A stretch of 64,000 nucleotides of DNA, taken from the NCBI RefSeq assembly GCF_042453785.1, contig NC_091673.1:7461001-7525000 (forward strand), written 5' to 3'. Below, piece after piece: positions 36,226 to 47,420 of the stretch. The translations under genes were made by a program, and so were the position numbers. This DNA is from Malus domestica (lineage: Eukaryota; Streptophyta; Magnoliopsida; Rosales; Rosaceae). Every line of letters starts with the position of its first letter. Position 1 is the stretch's first letter. The notes under the pieces are model-generated. The model did not search any database and was not told where the DNA came from. It saw nothing but the letters and a program-made list of their open reading frames with translations.

Positions 36226-37599
36226 TTTTCACTTGGGTTTTTGCAGAGTCCTGGATTTCTCAGTGTGTGTGAGCGAGAAAAGGAAGCCGTCGGCGTTGGG
36301 ACTATCCGAGGAGGGACTCTTATCCACACGTCGTTATTTTGTCCGAGGGAATGGAATTTTTGGTGAGGTCTAGAGAGACCAGAGAGCAGCTTGGAATGGG
36401 AACTGTTACTCGCCAGCCATACACGTGGCAGATCACGATGGAGCTGCTGATGGCTATGTATTGTTGGCCGTTTATTTTGCCACGATGGTCCATTGAATAC
36501 ATGTGTTTGCGTCATAGCCTCAAACATTCATCTCACACTTATAATAAATGACTTCATTGGTACGTGGCGTTTATGTTCAATAATATAATATTATATTTTT
36601 TAACCTTTATCATTCAAGAAAGTTAAAATTTAAAATAAATTACATATTGACTATAGTTCCTTGATGTATCTTTAATTCAAAATAATCAATGTGCATTTTA
36701 TTTAAATTTATTAATAAACAAATTTTAATTTAAACTTTTGACCAAAAAAAGTTTTTTTTTAATTTATTAATTTTATTTAACATTCTTCAAATTTGAAAGA
36801 CTCAATTAATGTACTTAAATGTTAGTACCGAAATGTATTATATTGAACTAATGTATTTAAATGTTAGTACCGAAATGTATGTACTAAAATATATGCACCG
36901 AAATGTATTATATTAAATTAATATACCTAAATGTGTGTACTGAAATGTATGCACCGAAATGTATTATATTGAATGTACCTAAATGTTTGTATCGAAATGT
37001 ATGTACATAAATGTATGCACTGAAATGTATTATAATGAATTTAATATACCTAAATAAAGAAGACAAAGTACATCGAAATTTATTGTATAACAAAAATTAG
37101 TTTATCTAAATGTTTACAACAAAATATATTACGATAAATAAAATGAGAATGAAAATTATAATGAAATAAAATTAATACATTAAAATTAGGAAGAACAAGA
37201 GAAATAATTAAAAAATCAAAATGTAATTAATAAATTAGGTTATTAATGCATCTAGAGACTAAAATTAGATTTTGATCTTACTCATGTTTTTAATCTAAAA
37301 ATCATCTTTACCAAGGATTAAAATGGAGTTTTGTAATAAATTTTTTATCACATAGCGTTGCTTTATTAGACCGTACTGTTACACGGTGATGAATAGTTAT
37401 GTTTAGGCTATTAGAAATTTAGAATTAGCCCCTTTTCCTAAAAAAATAAAATAAAATAAAATAAAATCACTCTTACTTTGAAAGAAAAAAGAACTTTTTG
37501 CTGTAAGATAGACATGATTAATTCCACAACAAGTATTTAGAGAATCTGACAGTAACATGATAAATTTCAAAAAGGTTATCCTTCTGTTGTTAGGCAAGG
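36226..37599. other. Intergenic between HHL1 and the GRAS gene
   Basis: HHL1 upstream region followed by AT-rich DNA with a minisatellite at about 36811-37060. No gene is recognised. Confidence 0.65.
36811..37060. repeat. AT-rich minisatellite based on ACCGAAATGTAT
   Basis: Repeating phrases of GTACCGAAATGTAT, ATGCACCGAAATGTATTA and TAAATGTTTGTA give irregular units of about 30-70 bp over 250 bp. Confidence 0.7.
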
Positions 37600-38165
37600 T
37601 TTTTTTTTTTGGGAGCAAGGAAAGTGCATTCCAGGACATAGAGGCCAAAGAAGAAACAAGAGAGCCTACGAGGAGGCAAACAAACAGCAAGATAAAGTAG
37701 GAGGGCAGTGCAAGGAGTTACAGACAGAGACGCTTCAGCTAAGCTGAGGCGTCACCCCCCACACTACCACCTACAGCTAACGTGGACAAGGAAGAACATC
37801 ATTGTTTAACACAAAAACAAGCGAAGATGGAGGCCTATCGACCCAAACAACATCACACATCTCCGCACAGTCACGCGACGAAAGAGCATCAGCCGCCATA
37901 TTGGCTGATCTTGGGACCCAAGACCAGAAACAGTTCTGGAAGGCTTCCCCCAAGAACTTCACTCTTGCTAAAGTAGGAACAGCCTCCCAACTGCCATTCT
38001 CAGAAGAATTTGAAAGGCAAGAAATCGCCTTGGAAGAGTCAGATTCCAGAATAACCTCAGAAAAACCCAAAGTTGCACCCAGCTTACAACCACGCAGCAT
38101 AGCCATAGCTTCGGCAGCTGCAGCACAGTTTGTTGGAGCAGATAACATCATTTCCAGCAAGAAGT
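37600..38165 (-). mobile_element. L1-type LINE 3' fragment (RNase H domain plus poly-A) abutting the GRAS gene
   Basis: On the minus strand, about 38160-37777 encodes a plant RNase H-like (RVT_3) domain: AEAMAMLRGCKLGATLGFSE, VILESDSSKAI, VPRSANMAADALS. An L1-like 3' UTR follows and ends in a run of A (plus-strand T run at 37601-37611). This is the usual 3' end of a 5'-truncated L1 element in the same orientation as the GRAS gene. Its 5' junction lies at or just past the GRAS stop codon. A frame fused from upstream (start at 38205) overlaps the end of the GRAS gene and is probably coincidental. Confidence 0.75.
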
Positions 38166-39716
38166 TGCAATGATAGGTTTTGATTTCCATCCAAGAACCA
38201 AGCAACCCTTGTCTTCAACAACCGTGTAACCCTCACAAGCATTAGTTTCTAGCCATTTCACGGCCTGTGCCATCGTCCTCAAAGGCGCCGGTTGGAACCC
38301 CGCACGCCTCATCCTACGGCGCCATTGATCAACCCTTTCGTGTCTCTCCACCCTGGCTGGTCCCTCGCAGCTTACGATGTTCTTAATCTCCTCCCCAAAA
38401 TAAAACTGCTCCATTTTTACCCTCCTCGTGTCGTACTTGGGCAGCATTGCGTCTAAGGAGTCAAAGATGGCGGAGTAGTTATGCAGTGCCTCCATGAACC
38501 TCCCTAGAAAGAAAGGCCCGTTGTGGCTTGTGTCCTGCTCAACCAAAACCATAAGCTTTGGTGACAGCTCGTGTAGTGTTTGTAAAGCTGAGTTCAATGT
38601 CCCTCTGCTCTCTTTCACCAAGCAATGAAGTTGAAGAATGCTATTGATGATCAAAATCTCCCCATCAACCAAATGGAAATCTTGAGGCTTAAGGTTCTCC
38701 AAGTTGCTCTCCACTTCTGAAAAGTCCAAATTTATTTTCATGCTTTGAGCATGCAGCTTGAGATCGTCGCCGATTGCTTGAAGGCGTTCGGAAGAGCTAC
38801 CAACTCCTGTAATGCGAAGGCAGTGCAAGGGTTGTCCTGGACGGTTTGCTAGACGGTCTATTAAGTCGCGCCATTGGTACCCGTGCTGGAGGCCTAGGGT
38901 CATGCCTAAGTCTATGACATGGACTGAGCTTCCTCCCTCAAAGGCTTCCAATATTGATGCATTCGCTACGAAATGACCAAATTGGATCTGTGGGCAGATT
39001 TCATAAACAAGGTGTAAAGCCTCGTCCTTCTCTGCTGAAAAAGGTCCTTTCTCTGCTGAAAAAGGCTTTGATTTCACGTTCGGGTCTATTACTCCTCCAG
39101 CCCCTAGTGGTTGAACTAGCGCAAGGCGGTTGGCAAGGCCTTGGACAAAGCAGGAAGATACTCGCTGGAATGATGTCCCGAAGGCCTGCGCATTAGCTCT
39201 CAGCTCAAAAAGCAATGCTGAGGCATGAGCTTTGTCACGACAAGCCACAGCCTCGGCACAAGCGATAAGTTGTTGGACTAGTTTTATTTCATCTTCACTT
39301 CCTCCTCCTTCCTCGGATTCATCTTCTTTGTCTCTCATTAAGGTTGCAAAGGCTTCTTCCATGGCCTCTGCAGCCAAATATCTCCGCTTGTGTGCGGATA
39401 TGTGATCACGGAATTGGATTGTTGGCAAGCTAGTGAAGCCACTAGTACACATATTGCTGTCACTGCCAGTGTAAAAACTAGAGTAATTAGTACCCACTTT
39501 GAATCCATAATTGGCATCATGTTCCTGTTTTAGCCTCTTATGATTTCTTGTTTTGTCGACGAATGGACTCACCCAGTTTGCCGAATCGTCCTCCAAAGCC
39601 GAAAGAGAAGGGTGGGGAAGGCATGACATGGATGACAGATTGAGATCAAAGCCAATCACCTCGTTAGATGTAATCTCACCACAAAACTCAGGTTGCACAT
39701 AGAGATCAGATGCCAT
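38148..39716 (-). CDS. GRAS-family transcriptional regulator, RAD1/TF80-like (522 aa, single exon)
   Basis: GRAS proteins are plant nuclear regulators; the RAD1 (TF80) branch is required for arbuscule development in legumes. This intronless frame starts at ATG 39716-39714 with a TATA-like box about 55 bp upstream. The N-terminus is acidic and unstructured. Leucine-heptad region I starts at about residue 144 (IKLVQQLIACAEAVACRDKA). The VHIID motif is VHVID at 265-269, followed by LGMTLGLQHGYQWR, which I associate with the RAD1-type branch. Heptad repeat II, a PFYRE-like region (about 386-445) and the SAW domain (447-522) follow. A 7-residue tandem duplication, PFSAEK twice at 218-231, comes from a 21 bp repeat. 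The protein ends SCWK, where relatives I recall end SCWKC, and an L1 fragment begins there. Subfamily assignment is moderate; GRAS membership is firm. Confidence 0.9.
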   Translation of the reverse strand: MASDLYVQPEFCGEITSNEVIGFDLNLSSMSCLPHPSLSALEDDSANWVSPFVDKTRNHKRLKQEHDANYGFKVGTNYSSFYTGSDSNMCTSGFTSLPTIQFRDHISAHKRRYLAAEAMEEAFATLMRDKEDESEEGGGSEDEIKLVQQLIACAEAVACRDKAHASALLFELRANAQAFGTSFQRVSSCFVQGLANRLALVQPLGAGGVIDPNVKSKPFSAEKGPFSAEKDEALHLVYEICPQIQFGHFVANASILEAFEGGSSVHVIDLGMTLGLQHGYQWRDLIDRLANRPGQPLHCLRITGVGSSSERLQAIGDDLKLHAQSMKINLDFSEVESNLENLKPQDFHLVDGEILIINSILQLHCLVKESRGTLNSALQTLHELSPKLMVLVEQDTSHNGPFFLGRFMEALHNYSAIFDSLDAMLPKYDTRRVKMEQFYFGEEIKNIVSCEGPARVERHERVDQWRRRMRRAGFQPAPLRTMAQAVKWLETNACEGYTVVEDKGCLVLGWKSKPIIATSCWK

Positions 39717-39767
39717 CGTGTAGCTTTCTAATGTATTAGAAGCTTGACCAATTGAGTCTCCTTGCGG

Positions 39768-39779
39768 GGATATATATAC
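39768..39779 (-). promoter_or_regulatory. TATA box of the GRAS gene
   Basis: TATATATATCC on the minus strand lies about 55 bp upstream of the start codon. Confidence 0.55.
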
Positions 39780-40706
39780 AATGTGTGATATATGTGATGT
39801 GTAGGTTGAGGCTTCCTTCTTGTACTGACGACGATTACAATGTTACCAAGAATTTAAAATGAGTCTACAAAAGTGAGTAAAAATTAATAAAGTAGTCTTA
39901 CTGCAAGAGATTTGTAACTTAAATGGTAAACTAAAAGGTATTGAGTCTTGCACCTGATGTCCCAAGTTCGACTCCTTTCTCCCCGATTATCGATTGTATC
40001 AAAACAAATAAAACAGGCTTTACTAATTCCATCAGGCATAGGGCAACGTATGCATAGACCAATCACTAATTAAGGAACAAACATTATTGCCATCATTTTC
40101 AAGGATCTCCCCAAGATTTGGGAGCTTTCTATCTTGTCTATGCCCACAGCTTTGGAGGTTTATCCATATGTGACTGTAATTTTCCCCAAATACAGAATTC
40201 TCCAATGCTACTTTCGGTTATAAAACTTATTCTTTTCGCCTCTTCCTTTTACTAAGTCCGCCGGATCCTGACATGGTTTAAAATAACACATATGGCCTGG
40301 AATAGTTAGCGCTTTAGCAGGGGTAAATTCTGTTAATCAATTAAGCTTATAGCCGACCTGCGTAGGTGATGCTGTCATGGACAATTAATTTATCCAGGCT
40401 CTAAAATGCATAAGAGCAAGAGAACATGTATAGGATATACCACCGGTATGGAGACAATCTTGGAGCTAAATGGACTGCGGCCAACAACTCCAAAAGAACA
40501 AAACAAAATATGTTTGCAGGGTGCAATGCACAGCTCAATAAGGATCAGATATCTCAAAACTAATCTGATGAAAACTATGTAAAAAAATTTGAACTGACAT
40601 GATTTTGTACACAAAAATGTTCACTTTCGTTGTCCCGAAGCTGTTCAAATGCATGTTCATATGTGCTTCAATTTGAACAACTTCGGAACTTATCACATAT
40701 TCACAA
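39780..40706. other. Intergenic, with a possible SINE-like fragment
   Basis: On the plus strand, 39900-39985 has tRNA-like text (AACTTAAATGGTAAACTAAA, then CAAGTTCGACTCC resembling a B box), which may be the head of a tRNA-derived SINE. It does not fold as a tRNA gene that I can support. The rest must contain the GRAS upstream region and the carboxylesterase 3' UTR. Confidence 0.4.
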
Positions 40707-42500
40707 TCAATAAGAAAACTCATGGCCTCTGAGTGATATATACTTCTTGACCCATATAGTGATATCCTCTGCACAAGCCTTGGCCTGGGGCGTCTCAAGG
40801 AGCACATCAAGAGTAGCAAACTCGTGCACAGTATCCTTGTAATCTAAAAGAGGTGCATCCACATTAGCCTTCCTCAATTCTTCGGAGTAAGCAATGCCAC
40901 GATCGCGCATCCAATCATGCTGCGCGACAACTGTAAGTGTCGGAGGCATGGTCTTTAAGGGTGGCCCTCTCCCTGCAGGCATGAGGGGGTTGCCGGCGGG
41001 ATGGTCTAAATCAAACTCTTCCTCTGTTTGAAATAGCTTCCATGCTAGCATACACGTAGCCTTGTCGAATAAGTAGGAGTTGGCTAGCTTAATCTCAGAC
41101 CTGGTGGGAGTGCTTCCAATGAAAAAGGGGTACATTAGTACTTGTGCTACCACCTTTATCGGGTCCAAGAGGTCGCCTGCCTCCACAGCCTTCCGAGCGA
41201 CATAGTCTGCCAAGTTAGCTCCACAGCTCACTCCAAGAAGTACACATCTGTTCTGATAAGAAAATAACATGTTAATGTTCATTAGTTACTGAATTTAAAC
41301 AAAAGGTGTACAAACTAAAAAGGGCTGAACATAATCAAAACACTAATCATTAAGCAAATCCATGTACTTTAAATTTTGGGAACCCAACTGGTTAGTTCAA
41401 AATCCAAGAATATACACACAAAAACTATGCACAAATAGAACATGTTACAAATTTTAATTAAAAAGCATAAACATAAATTAACTAAATAATAAAAGACATT
41501 AAACCCTAATCTATATAAATCGCATTGTTATTTTAGTGTCACTAGTTCTATGTATACGATCTAAATACCCCACGATTTGAATTTTGTTGAGTGAACTGCA
41601 TAAACTTTTGCGAACCTTCTGTGATTGTTCCAATTTTATCCATCCATCAACTTAATAATAAAAAATAGAATATACTAAACAATAATAAAGGAGCACTAAA
41701 CCATAATTTATCTATTTCAATGAAAGTTTTGTACAGGGTCCATTTGTGCATATATGATATACCAACACTAATTATACTAATTAAACAATCCGGATATGGC
41801 TGATAGGCAGTAAGTACCTAGATGGATCTCCATGAGCAGCCAACCATGGCTCAACCATCGAAGACCCAAAGCTGTCAAAGATACGACTCCGTCCCTTTTG
41901 AACCAAGGCCAAGTTGGCCTGCTTTGCTACCCACTTCAACACCGTAACCCCGTCCTCAAACGCCGCTGGGTATGGACTCTCCGGCGCCAGCCTATACCCC
42001 ACCGCCACCACGATCGCGTCACACAGCTTCGCCATCCTCCTGCAGAACGCGTCGTTCCACGACGTGTCGTTGCTCCCGCTCACAAACCCACCTCCGTGAA
42101 ACTGCAAAAATATCGGAACCTTCCGGTGTCGCCTCCCCACTAACTGATCGGGAGAATATCCCCTGTACACGACACCATCGTCGGAGTTAGAGCAGACAGG
42201 GGAGGGAGACAACAGGGCGCCGACACGAGACGTGGGATTTGGTGCTTTGAGGGGGAGGACGGTGTCAGGTAAGAAGATGCGGAGGGAGAGGGAGGAGTTG
42301 GGGTCGATGTGTATGTTTTTGGTGGCGACGCCGTTTTGGAAAGTGGGGTTGGCGGGAACGACGGGCTCTTCGGGGCGGGAAGTGATGCCAAATTTCGGGT
42401 CTGTGTTTTGGAGTTGCGCTGATTGGGTTAGGTTGTGTAATTGGTGTCTGAGATGGTACTTGAAGAACAAGCTGTGAAGCTTCAAACTTAGGGGTGGCAT
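40707..42500 (-). CDS. Probable carboxylesterase 11 (alpha/beta-hydrolase, GID1-like class, 407 aa, 2 exons)
   Basis: Plant CXE enzymes hydrolyse small ester substrates; the physiological substrate of CXE11 is not known to me. Exons (minus) are 42500-41818 and 41247-40707, GT-AG, 1224 nt in frame. The oxyanion-hole motif FHGGGFVSGS precedes the catalytic elbow GVSCG with nucleophile Ser235, and the other triad residues are likely Asp339 (HDWMRDR) and His369 (VHEFA). The C-terminal KKYISLRGHEFSY and the GVATKNIHIDP block match the Arabidopsis CXE11/CXE16 branch rather than gibberellin receptors. The start was chosen because MPPLSLKLHSLFFKY aligns with the family's N-terminus. A proline/serine stretch around residues 85-108 is probably loop. 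Confidence 0.9.
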
Positions 42501-43562
42501 TTTTTTGTTTTACAGAGAAATTAAATTCACAAGAGAAAATCAAAACATAGAAATCTCCTGGTTTCGGTATTAAATCTTCAATTTTATTTACCAAAATGAA
42601 GAAATCTTCAGTTTCCATTCGATTCAATTCAATTCAAAATGGCAGACGTAGAGAGAGACGTGTTGGAATAAGGCGGCAGAGTAGAAGCTTCGAGTTTGAA
42701 ATTGAGCGCCATCCATGCAAGTTCGGATGAGGTGCCGTTAGAACACGTTTGTCGACAAACGTTAGTTTTTTTATATTATTTTTTAAATTTTTTAAATTTT
42801 TATAAGACGATAGCATTAGTGGTTAGATGTTAGATTGGGAAGGGGTTCAAACCCACGTCATAATGCAAAGGCACAACTCATTTCTACCATTGTAGTAAAT
42901 GACCCAAAATACAAGATTAGACTTGTAAACGGACCAGATTTGGATCAGATCAGCCTTCATAATCATTTTGTTTATTAATCAGATTATTGAATATAAATTT
43001 GAATATTAGATTTTTTTTTTATAATTTTTTTACGGAAGTTTAAGGGAGATTGGTTATTCTCATCATTAGCGTCATGACATACTCATAACCTCGAGCCGAG
43101 AGAACTTACGCGTAACACCTAACACCTAACTGTCAGCTAAATTTACGTAGGAATTTATAAATCATGCACCAACGAAGACTGTTAACAGCAAGACTCATAC
43201 CTTGATGGGATGACACACAAAGCGGAGACCTTGCTAACTGAACCAACCTGGTTGGCGTGTAGTCAAATTATTGAATTTAACTTGTTAATTGATATATGTG
43301 AGAGTCAAATTTGGATCGAATCAAATTATTATCGAGTTTATTTAAAGAAATAGGAAATATTCAAACCTTACCAGCAACTTTGTTGTTTATTGTGTCTTTG
43401 ATAAGAGTCAACAATTTATTAATTGAGAAATTTAATAGTATATTTTGTGGGTTGGTTTGGATTGGCTTGGATTGAGATTTGGGTATTGGCTGGCTTGGAT
43501 TGGCTTGAACTCATGTTTAAAGTTGGGTTTCATAATCCCACTTATTATGGGTTATCGATTTA
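42501..43562. other. Intergenic, upstream of the carboxylesterase
   Basis: AT-rich. It contains a phrase at about 42805-42865 (TTAGTGGTTAGATG...GGGGTTCAAACCC) with tRNA-like A and B box character, again possibly SINE-derived, but no tRNA gene. Confidence 0.5.
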
Positions 43563-44459
43563 GGATGCGTTTGTTGCACCAGACTATCTCGAACTGGACT
43601 AGCTTCAGGGACTAAGCTGGATTGGCTTGGACTAGACTAAGCATGACTAACTTAGTGAAGCGTTTGATGCAGTGTCGAACTAAGAAGTAGGATAATAAAA
43701 ATAATAAAAATAATTCTTTTTTTTATTTTTCTATTTCTTTTTCCTGTTCTAGAACACCCCTGAAACCACTCTTCCCTCTCATTTTTTCCGTCCAAACTCC
43801 ATACATTACAATCACAACTTTTCCTTCATTCCAATTGATAAAGTTCTCTGTCCAAATTCCACTACTTGCAACCATATCTTTCTCCTCCATTATAAAGCTC
43901 CCAAAACACAAACAATCAAAAATTCAAATTCAATTTCAATCGACTGCAGCCATAGTAGGATCTTCCTCGGAGGTTTTTTGCAAAAGACAGGTCTTTTATT
44001 ATGGTTGTGGTTAATGATCGAGTTGCAGTTGCTGTGGCTGATGATTGAGTTGCAACTACTGTGGCTGCTGTGCATGTAGTCTGAGATAGCAAAAAACCCG
44101 TTTTTGCCGTGTTCGGGTCAACCCAGATGGCGGAAGGCCCCAAATCGACGCTGGGTTTGCGGGATGGTGGAGATCGACGAGAGTTGTCTCTGCTATGGTC
44201 ACTAGAGAAGGGGGTTGCAGCTGCTGCTCATGTACGAAGGAGAAGGACTGGGTTCGCTGCTTGTAGACGATGGAGAGGGGACTAGAAATCCCGTTGTTTT
44301 GGGGGGGGTCTCGCTAAGACCTCCTGGTGAGGGACTTAGTCAAGGTAAGTCCTCCTTTGCCCCATTAAACTTAATCCTGCCTAGAACAAACATAGGCCTA
44401 CACTAATGTCTAATCCAGTCCAGTCCAGTGAAACTTAAGGAGGCCAAACAAACGCCCCC
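43563..44459. mobile_element. PIF/Harbinger-type non-autonomous element, 897 bp, TTA TSD
   Basis: The left end is GGATGCGTTTGTTG. The right end is CAAACAAACGCCCCC, giving terminal repeats of about 15 bp. TTA is duplicated at 43560-43562 and 44460-44462, the target preference of PIF/Harbinger elements. Subterminal regions on both sides repeat GGACTGGA/GGACTAG-like words. No transposase frame is present. Confidence 0.7.
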
Positions 44460-44462
44460 TTA

Positions 44463-45134
44463 ATGTCTTTTCGATCCATGATACACTTAATCTCACCAAA
44501 CAAAGGACAACATTCATGTCTATTTTTATTCTAACTTATCCTATCTAATCGAACCTGCCAAAGAAAGCCTACATATACCCAGTTAAGGGCGAATCCCCAC
44601 TATCATTCGGAGAATAAATTCATAATATACCATAATCTAAAGAAGTGTCAATTACATTTTACAACCTCAAAAATCTTGGTAGAATTGTAACCTCATTCAA
44701 TATATTTAAAACATTTTAATCTCATACATTACATATTATTGTATTTCAATATCACACAATTGTTACTTAATTCATTAAATTTGAAGATGATGTATGAGGT
44801 TGCAATTGCACTTAAACATAATTTATCCACTTGCCATAGTATTGGCATCTCAATAAACAACTAAACCCCTAAAAATGAGGACCTTGATCAAGTAACATGG
44901 GTCTGACTTCGGTGTTACGTAGCATTGAATGTTACGACTATTCATAAGCTCAACTTATTATCCTAGGTCAGAACAAGTTAATAGGATCCCCTTTTTAATG
45001 TTCTAGTATTATAATACTCTTTAAAGATCATCTCCGTAAATAAATTAAAACTAAAGTTGTTTAGTTAATCAATTTTGTCCATATATTTTTGTATAGTACC
45101 ATGACTAAACAACCTTAGTTTTAATTGTTTTTTG
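44463..45134. other. AT-rich intergenic DNA
   Basis: No gene, RNA or clear repeat border is seen between the Harbinger-type element and the LTR element. Confidence 0.6.
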
Positions 45135-45512
45135 TTTGTACCATACTTAGGGCCTCCATATTTAGATCTCGTATAAATACTCGGGGAACTCAAATGTAAT
45201 TATGTAATAAATGAAGGGGTAAATATATAATAAGTGAGGAGCCCTTATTCTATAAAAGGACTCCTCATTCTCCTCATTAAGGAGGCCAAGTTTTAGGCCA
45301 TGGGAAGAGAGCACACAGAAAATAGGCTAGAAAGCACACTGCCTCTAGCATTCTTGTATATTCACCATTCAGAGTGAAACAATATCAACATCAGTGTGGA
45401 CGTAGCCCAAACATTGGGGTGAACCACGATACATCTTGTGTTCTTTACTTTCTTGCAAATTCACGGTCGGATTTACGTTGTTCCAAGACCCATCCGGTTT
45501 TGTGCATCAATA
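45135..45512 (+). repeat. 5' LTR of the gene-capturing element
   Basis: 378 bp with a TATA-like CTATAAAAGG near 45251. The last bases read CAATA where the 3' LTR has CAACA. Confidence 0.88.
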
Positions 45513-45639
45513 TTTGGCGCCGTCTGTGGGAAACGATACTAAAAGTTGTGTTGGTTCTCTTTCATTTTTTCACCTCTATCGTGAATATGCAAAATCACAA
45601 AAAAAAGCCATCAACCAGTCCCATCTCTCTTTCCTCTCA

Positions 45640-46312
45640 CTGACCCACGTTGAAGTCACCTCTTTGCTTTCCTTCTCGTCCGTTCTCTCTGCTCTCTCTG
45701 CAACAATGAGAACACCACCTCAGGCAAACCAAAAAACCCATCTCCAAAAATACCCAAATTCTCTGAAAGTTTCAAACTTTATGCTTCTTGGGAGCTTTTG
45801 AGATTGTTTCAGAAATACTAAATCGTTGTTCTTTTTAAAAGCTTTGACCCACCTGCAAATCTCTGATCCTTCGCAGTTCTGACGCCGGAATTCGATCTAC
45901 ATGTAAAAATATTGATCGGCACCGTTTTGCCATTTAATGCGCGAGAAATTAAGCTTCTGGCTCGCAGCCGTTACTTAGTGAGTGAAACTGAGTCGCCATG
46001 GCGGGGAGGACGGACTCGGAGTTTATCCGGGTGCCGTACAAGAACTTGAAGAGAGAGGTGAAAGTGGAAATGATGGTGACGGATGAGCCTCATCATCGTA
46101 TCAACCTCAATTCGTCTACGTCTTCCTCCTTTAGGGTTCCAAATGGGGGCGACGGCGGCCTCGGCCTTTCGCCGTCGGGTCAACTCAGACACAAACACAA
46201 TACTTTTTTAACGCTTATTCTGAGCTGTACGGTCGCTGCCTGCGTATAATTCGGTTGGGCGTTGCAGCTTTCGCTTTTAACTCCCTATATACAGACGCTT
46301 GGAACAGGACAT
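45640..46312 (+). pseudogene. Captured 5' part of a sucrose transporter gene (SUC3/SUT2 type), with nonsense codon
   Basis: From ATG 45998 the frame reads MAGRTDSEFIRVPYKNLKRE, then TLILSCTVAAC and, past an in-frame TAA at 46247-46249, FGWALQLSLLTPYIQTLG. That is the N-terminus and first membrane helix of the SUC3/SUT2 sucrose-H+ symporter. The TAA sits where the family has Gln (VQFGW), a C to T change. The similarity stops at about 46310, before the second helix. The 350 bp upstream of the ATG are C/T-rich and probably derive from the same gene's 5' UTR. The intact gene is not in this window. It is not functional as a transporter. Confidence 0.85.
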
Positions 46313-46689
46313 GCCCCTGTGGAAAGAGAATGCATGAGGGATTATCTTGCAAAGCCTCTGTGCCTTTGTGTGGTTCAACTTGTGATAAGATGTTCAGTTG
46401 TGGCTACCATAGGCGCCCAGAGAGGTGTCATCGTGGGGAGTGCATTGAGACTTGCAGAATAGTTGTCATTAAGTATTGCTGGTGCGGGAGCTTAAAAAAG
46501 GAGGTTCATTGCCATCAAGATTTAGCATGCGAAAGGAAGTGCCAGAGACTAAGGGACTGTAGGTGGCATGCTTGTAAGCGCAGGTGTTGTGATGGGGACT
46601 GCCCACCGTGCTTAGAGATTTGTGGAAGAAAGCTGCGATGTAGGAACCGCAAGTGCCCATCTCCATGCCATAGGAGAAAAACATGCTGA
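46309..46689 (+). pseudogene. Captured NFXL2-type NF-X1 zinc-finger fragment fused to the transporter piece
   Basis: In a different frame from the transporter piece, starting at about 46309, the sequence encodes roughly 120 residues dense in Cys and His: CPCGKRMHEGLSC, CHRGECIETC, CERKCQRLRDCRWHACKRRC, DGDCPPCLEICGRKLRC. These are NF-X1-type zinc fingers matching the central part of NFXL2, a nuclear regulator linked to the clock and stress in Arabidopsis. The frame ends at TGA 46687-46689 just after CPSPCHRRKTC, short of the next expected CHRGPC finger. The junction is at GGAACAGGACATGCC, where the two gene fragments meet without a spacer. An alternative upstream in-frame start (46255, TTG) would be needed; there is no natural ATG fused to it, so translation is doubtful. 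Confidence 0.85.
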
Positions 46690-47204
46690 TGACTCAACGC
46701 CAGATGCTTCATGCCCAGAATCTCAGGTTTCCCAATCCTGAATGCCTTCCCAAACAACAAAAGCCGTCCGTCGACAAGTCGTGGTGCTTCTGCTGCCGTT
46801 CAAACCACTTGAAGCTACTTTTACTTTTATCTACCACCAAAGAAGATGCCCACACTTTCATCATGCATGTTCCCATTTTCTGAGAAAGAAAAAGTAGAAA
46901 ACAAAAATAGAAAGCCAATGAGCTGGAAATGCAAGTGCGGGAGATCATTACAAGCATCCAATGCAGTCTCCTCAGATTCCATGGGCATCGACCATCAGTA
47001 AAGCGAAAGCAGAAAGCAAAAATAGAAAAAGGAAGGAAAATAATGAAAAAGGAAAAGATGTCTGGAGATGGAGAAAAGCCAAGGAAGTGGAAAGCATGGC
47101 ACACCCATTGATGAATATTTTATTAAGTTGTCTTCTGCAAACTGGAGCAATTATTGTATAGTTATACTGATATGTAAAGAAGATAGCATAACAAAAAAAA
47201 AAAG
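46690..47204 (+). other. Unassigned interior of the gene-capturing element
   Basis: The sequence following the zinc-finger fragment has Lys-rich short frames (for example around 46930-47110) and purine-rich codon-like text that may come from further captured exon DNA or UTR. I do not recognise the source. Confidence 0.4.
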
Positions 47205-47420
47205 TACATCTAGTACTCCAAAATTATTCGGCAGCCTGCCGTTATTATCACCCACTAGGTGATCAAAAGTACGTCTAGTACTCCAAAATTATTCGGCAGC
47301 CTGCCGCTATTATCACCAACCAGGTGATCAAAAGTACGTCCAGTACTCCAAAATTATTCGGCACCCTGCCGTTATTATTACCAACCAGGTGATCAAAAGT
47401 ATGTCCAGTACTCTAAAATT
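47205..47420. repeat. Tandem repeat, about 64 bp unit, 3+ copies
   Basis: Units contain AAAGTAC(A/G)TC(T/C)AGTACTCC, AAATTATTCGGCAGCCTGCC and ACCAGGTGATC, starting near 47203, 47267, 47331 and partly 47395. CGGCAGCCTGCCG is itself palindromic. Confidence 0.85.

Noticed and set aside
37777..38205. 142-codon minus-strand frame overlapping the GRAS stop, as a host gene
   Set aside because: Its core is the RNase H domain of an L1 element with 3' UTR and poly-A behind it; the first residues are GRAS sequence in another frame.
39900..39985. Possible tRNA gene near AAGTTCGACTCC
   Set aside because: A and B box-like words only; anticodon and acceptor stems do not pair.
41832..42477. Several plus-strand frames opposite the carboxylesterase
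   Set aside because: They are antisense shadows of CXE11 exon 1, whose own frame is supported by motifs and splice sites.
42805..42865. Possible tRNA gene (GGTTCAAACCC-like B box)
   Set aside because: No cloverleaf with acceptor stem could be built; more like a decayed SINE head.
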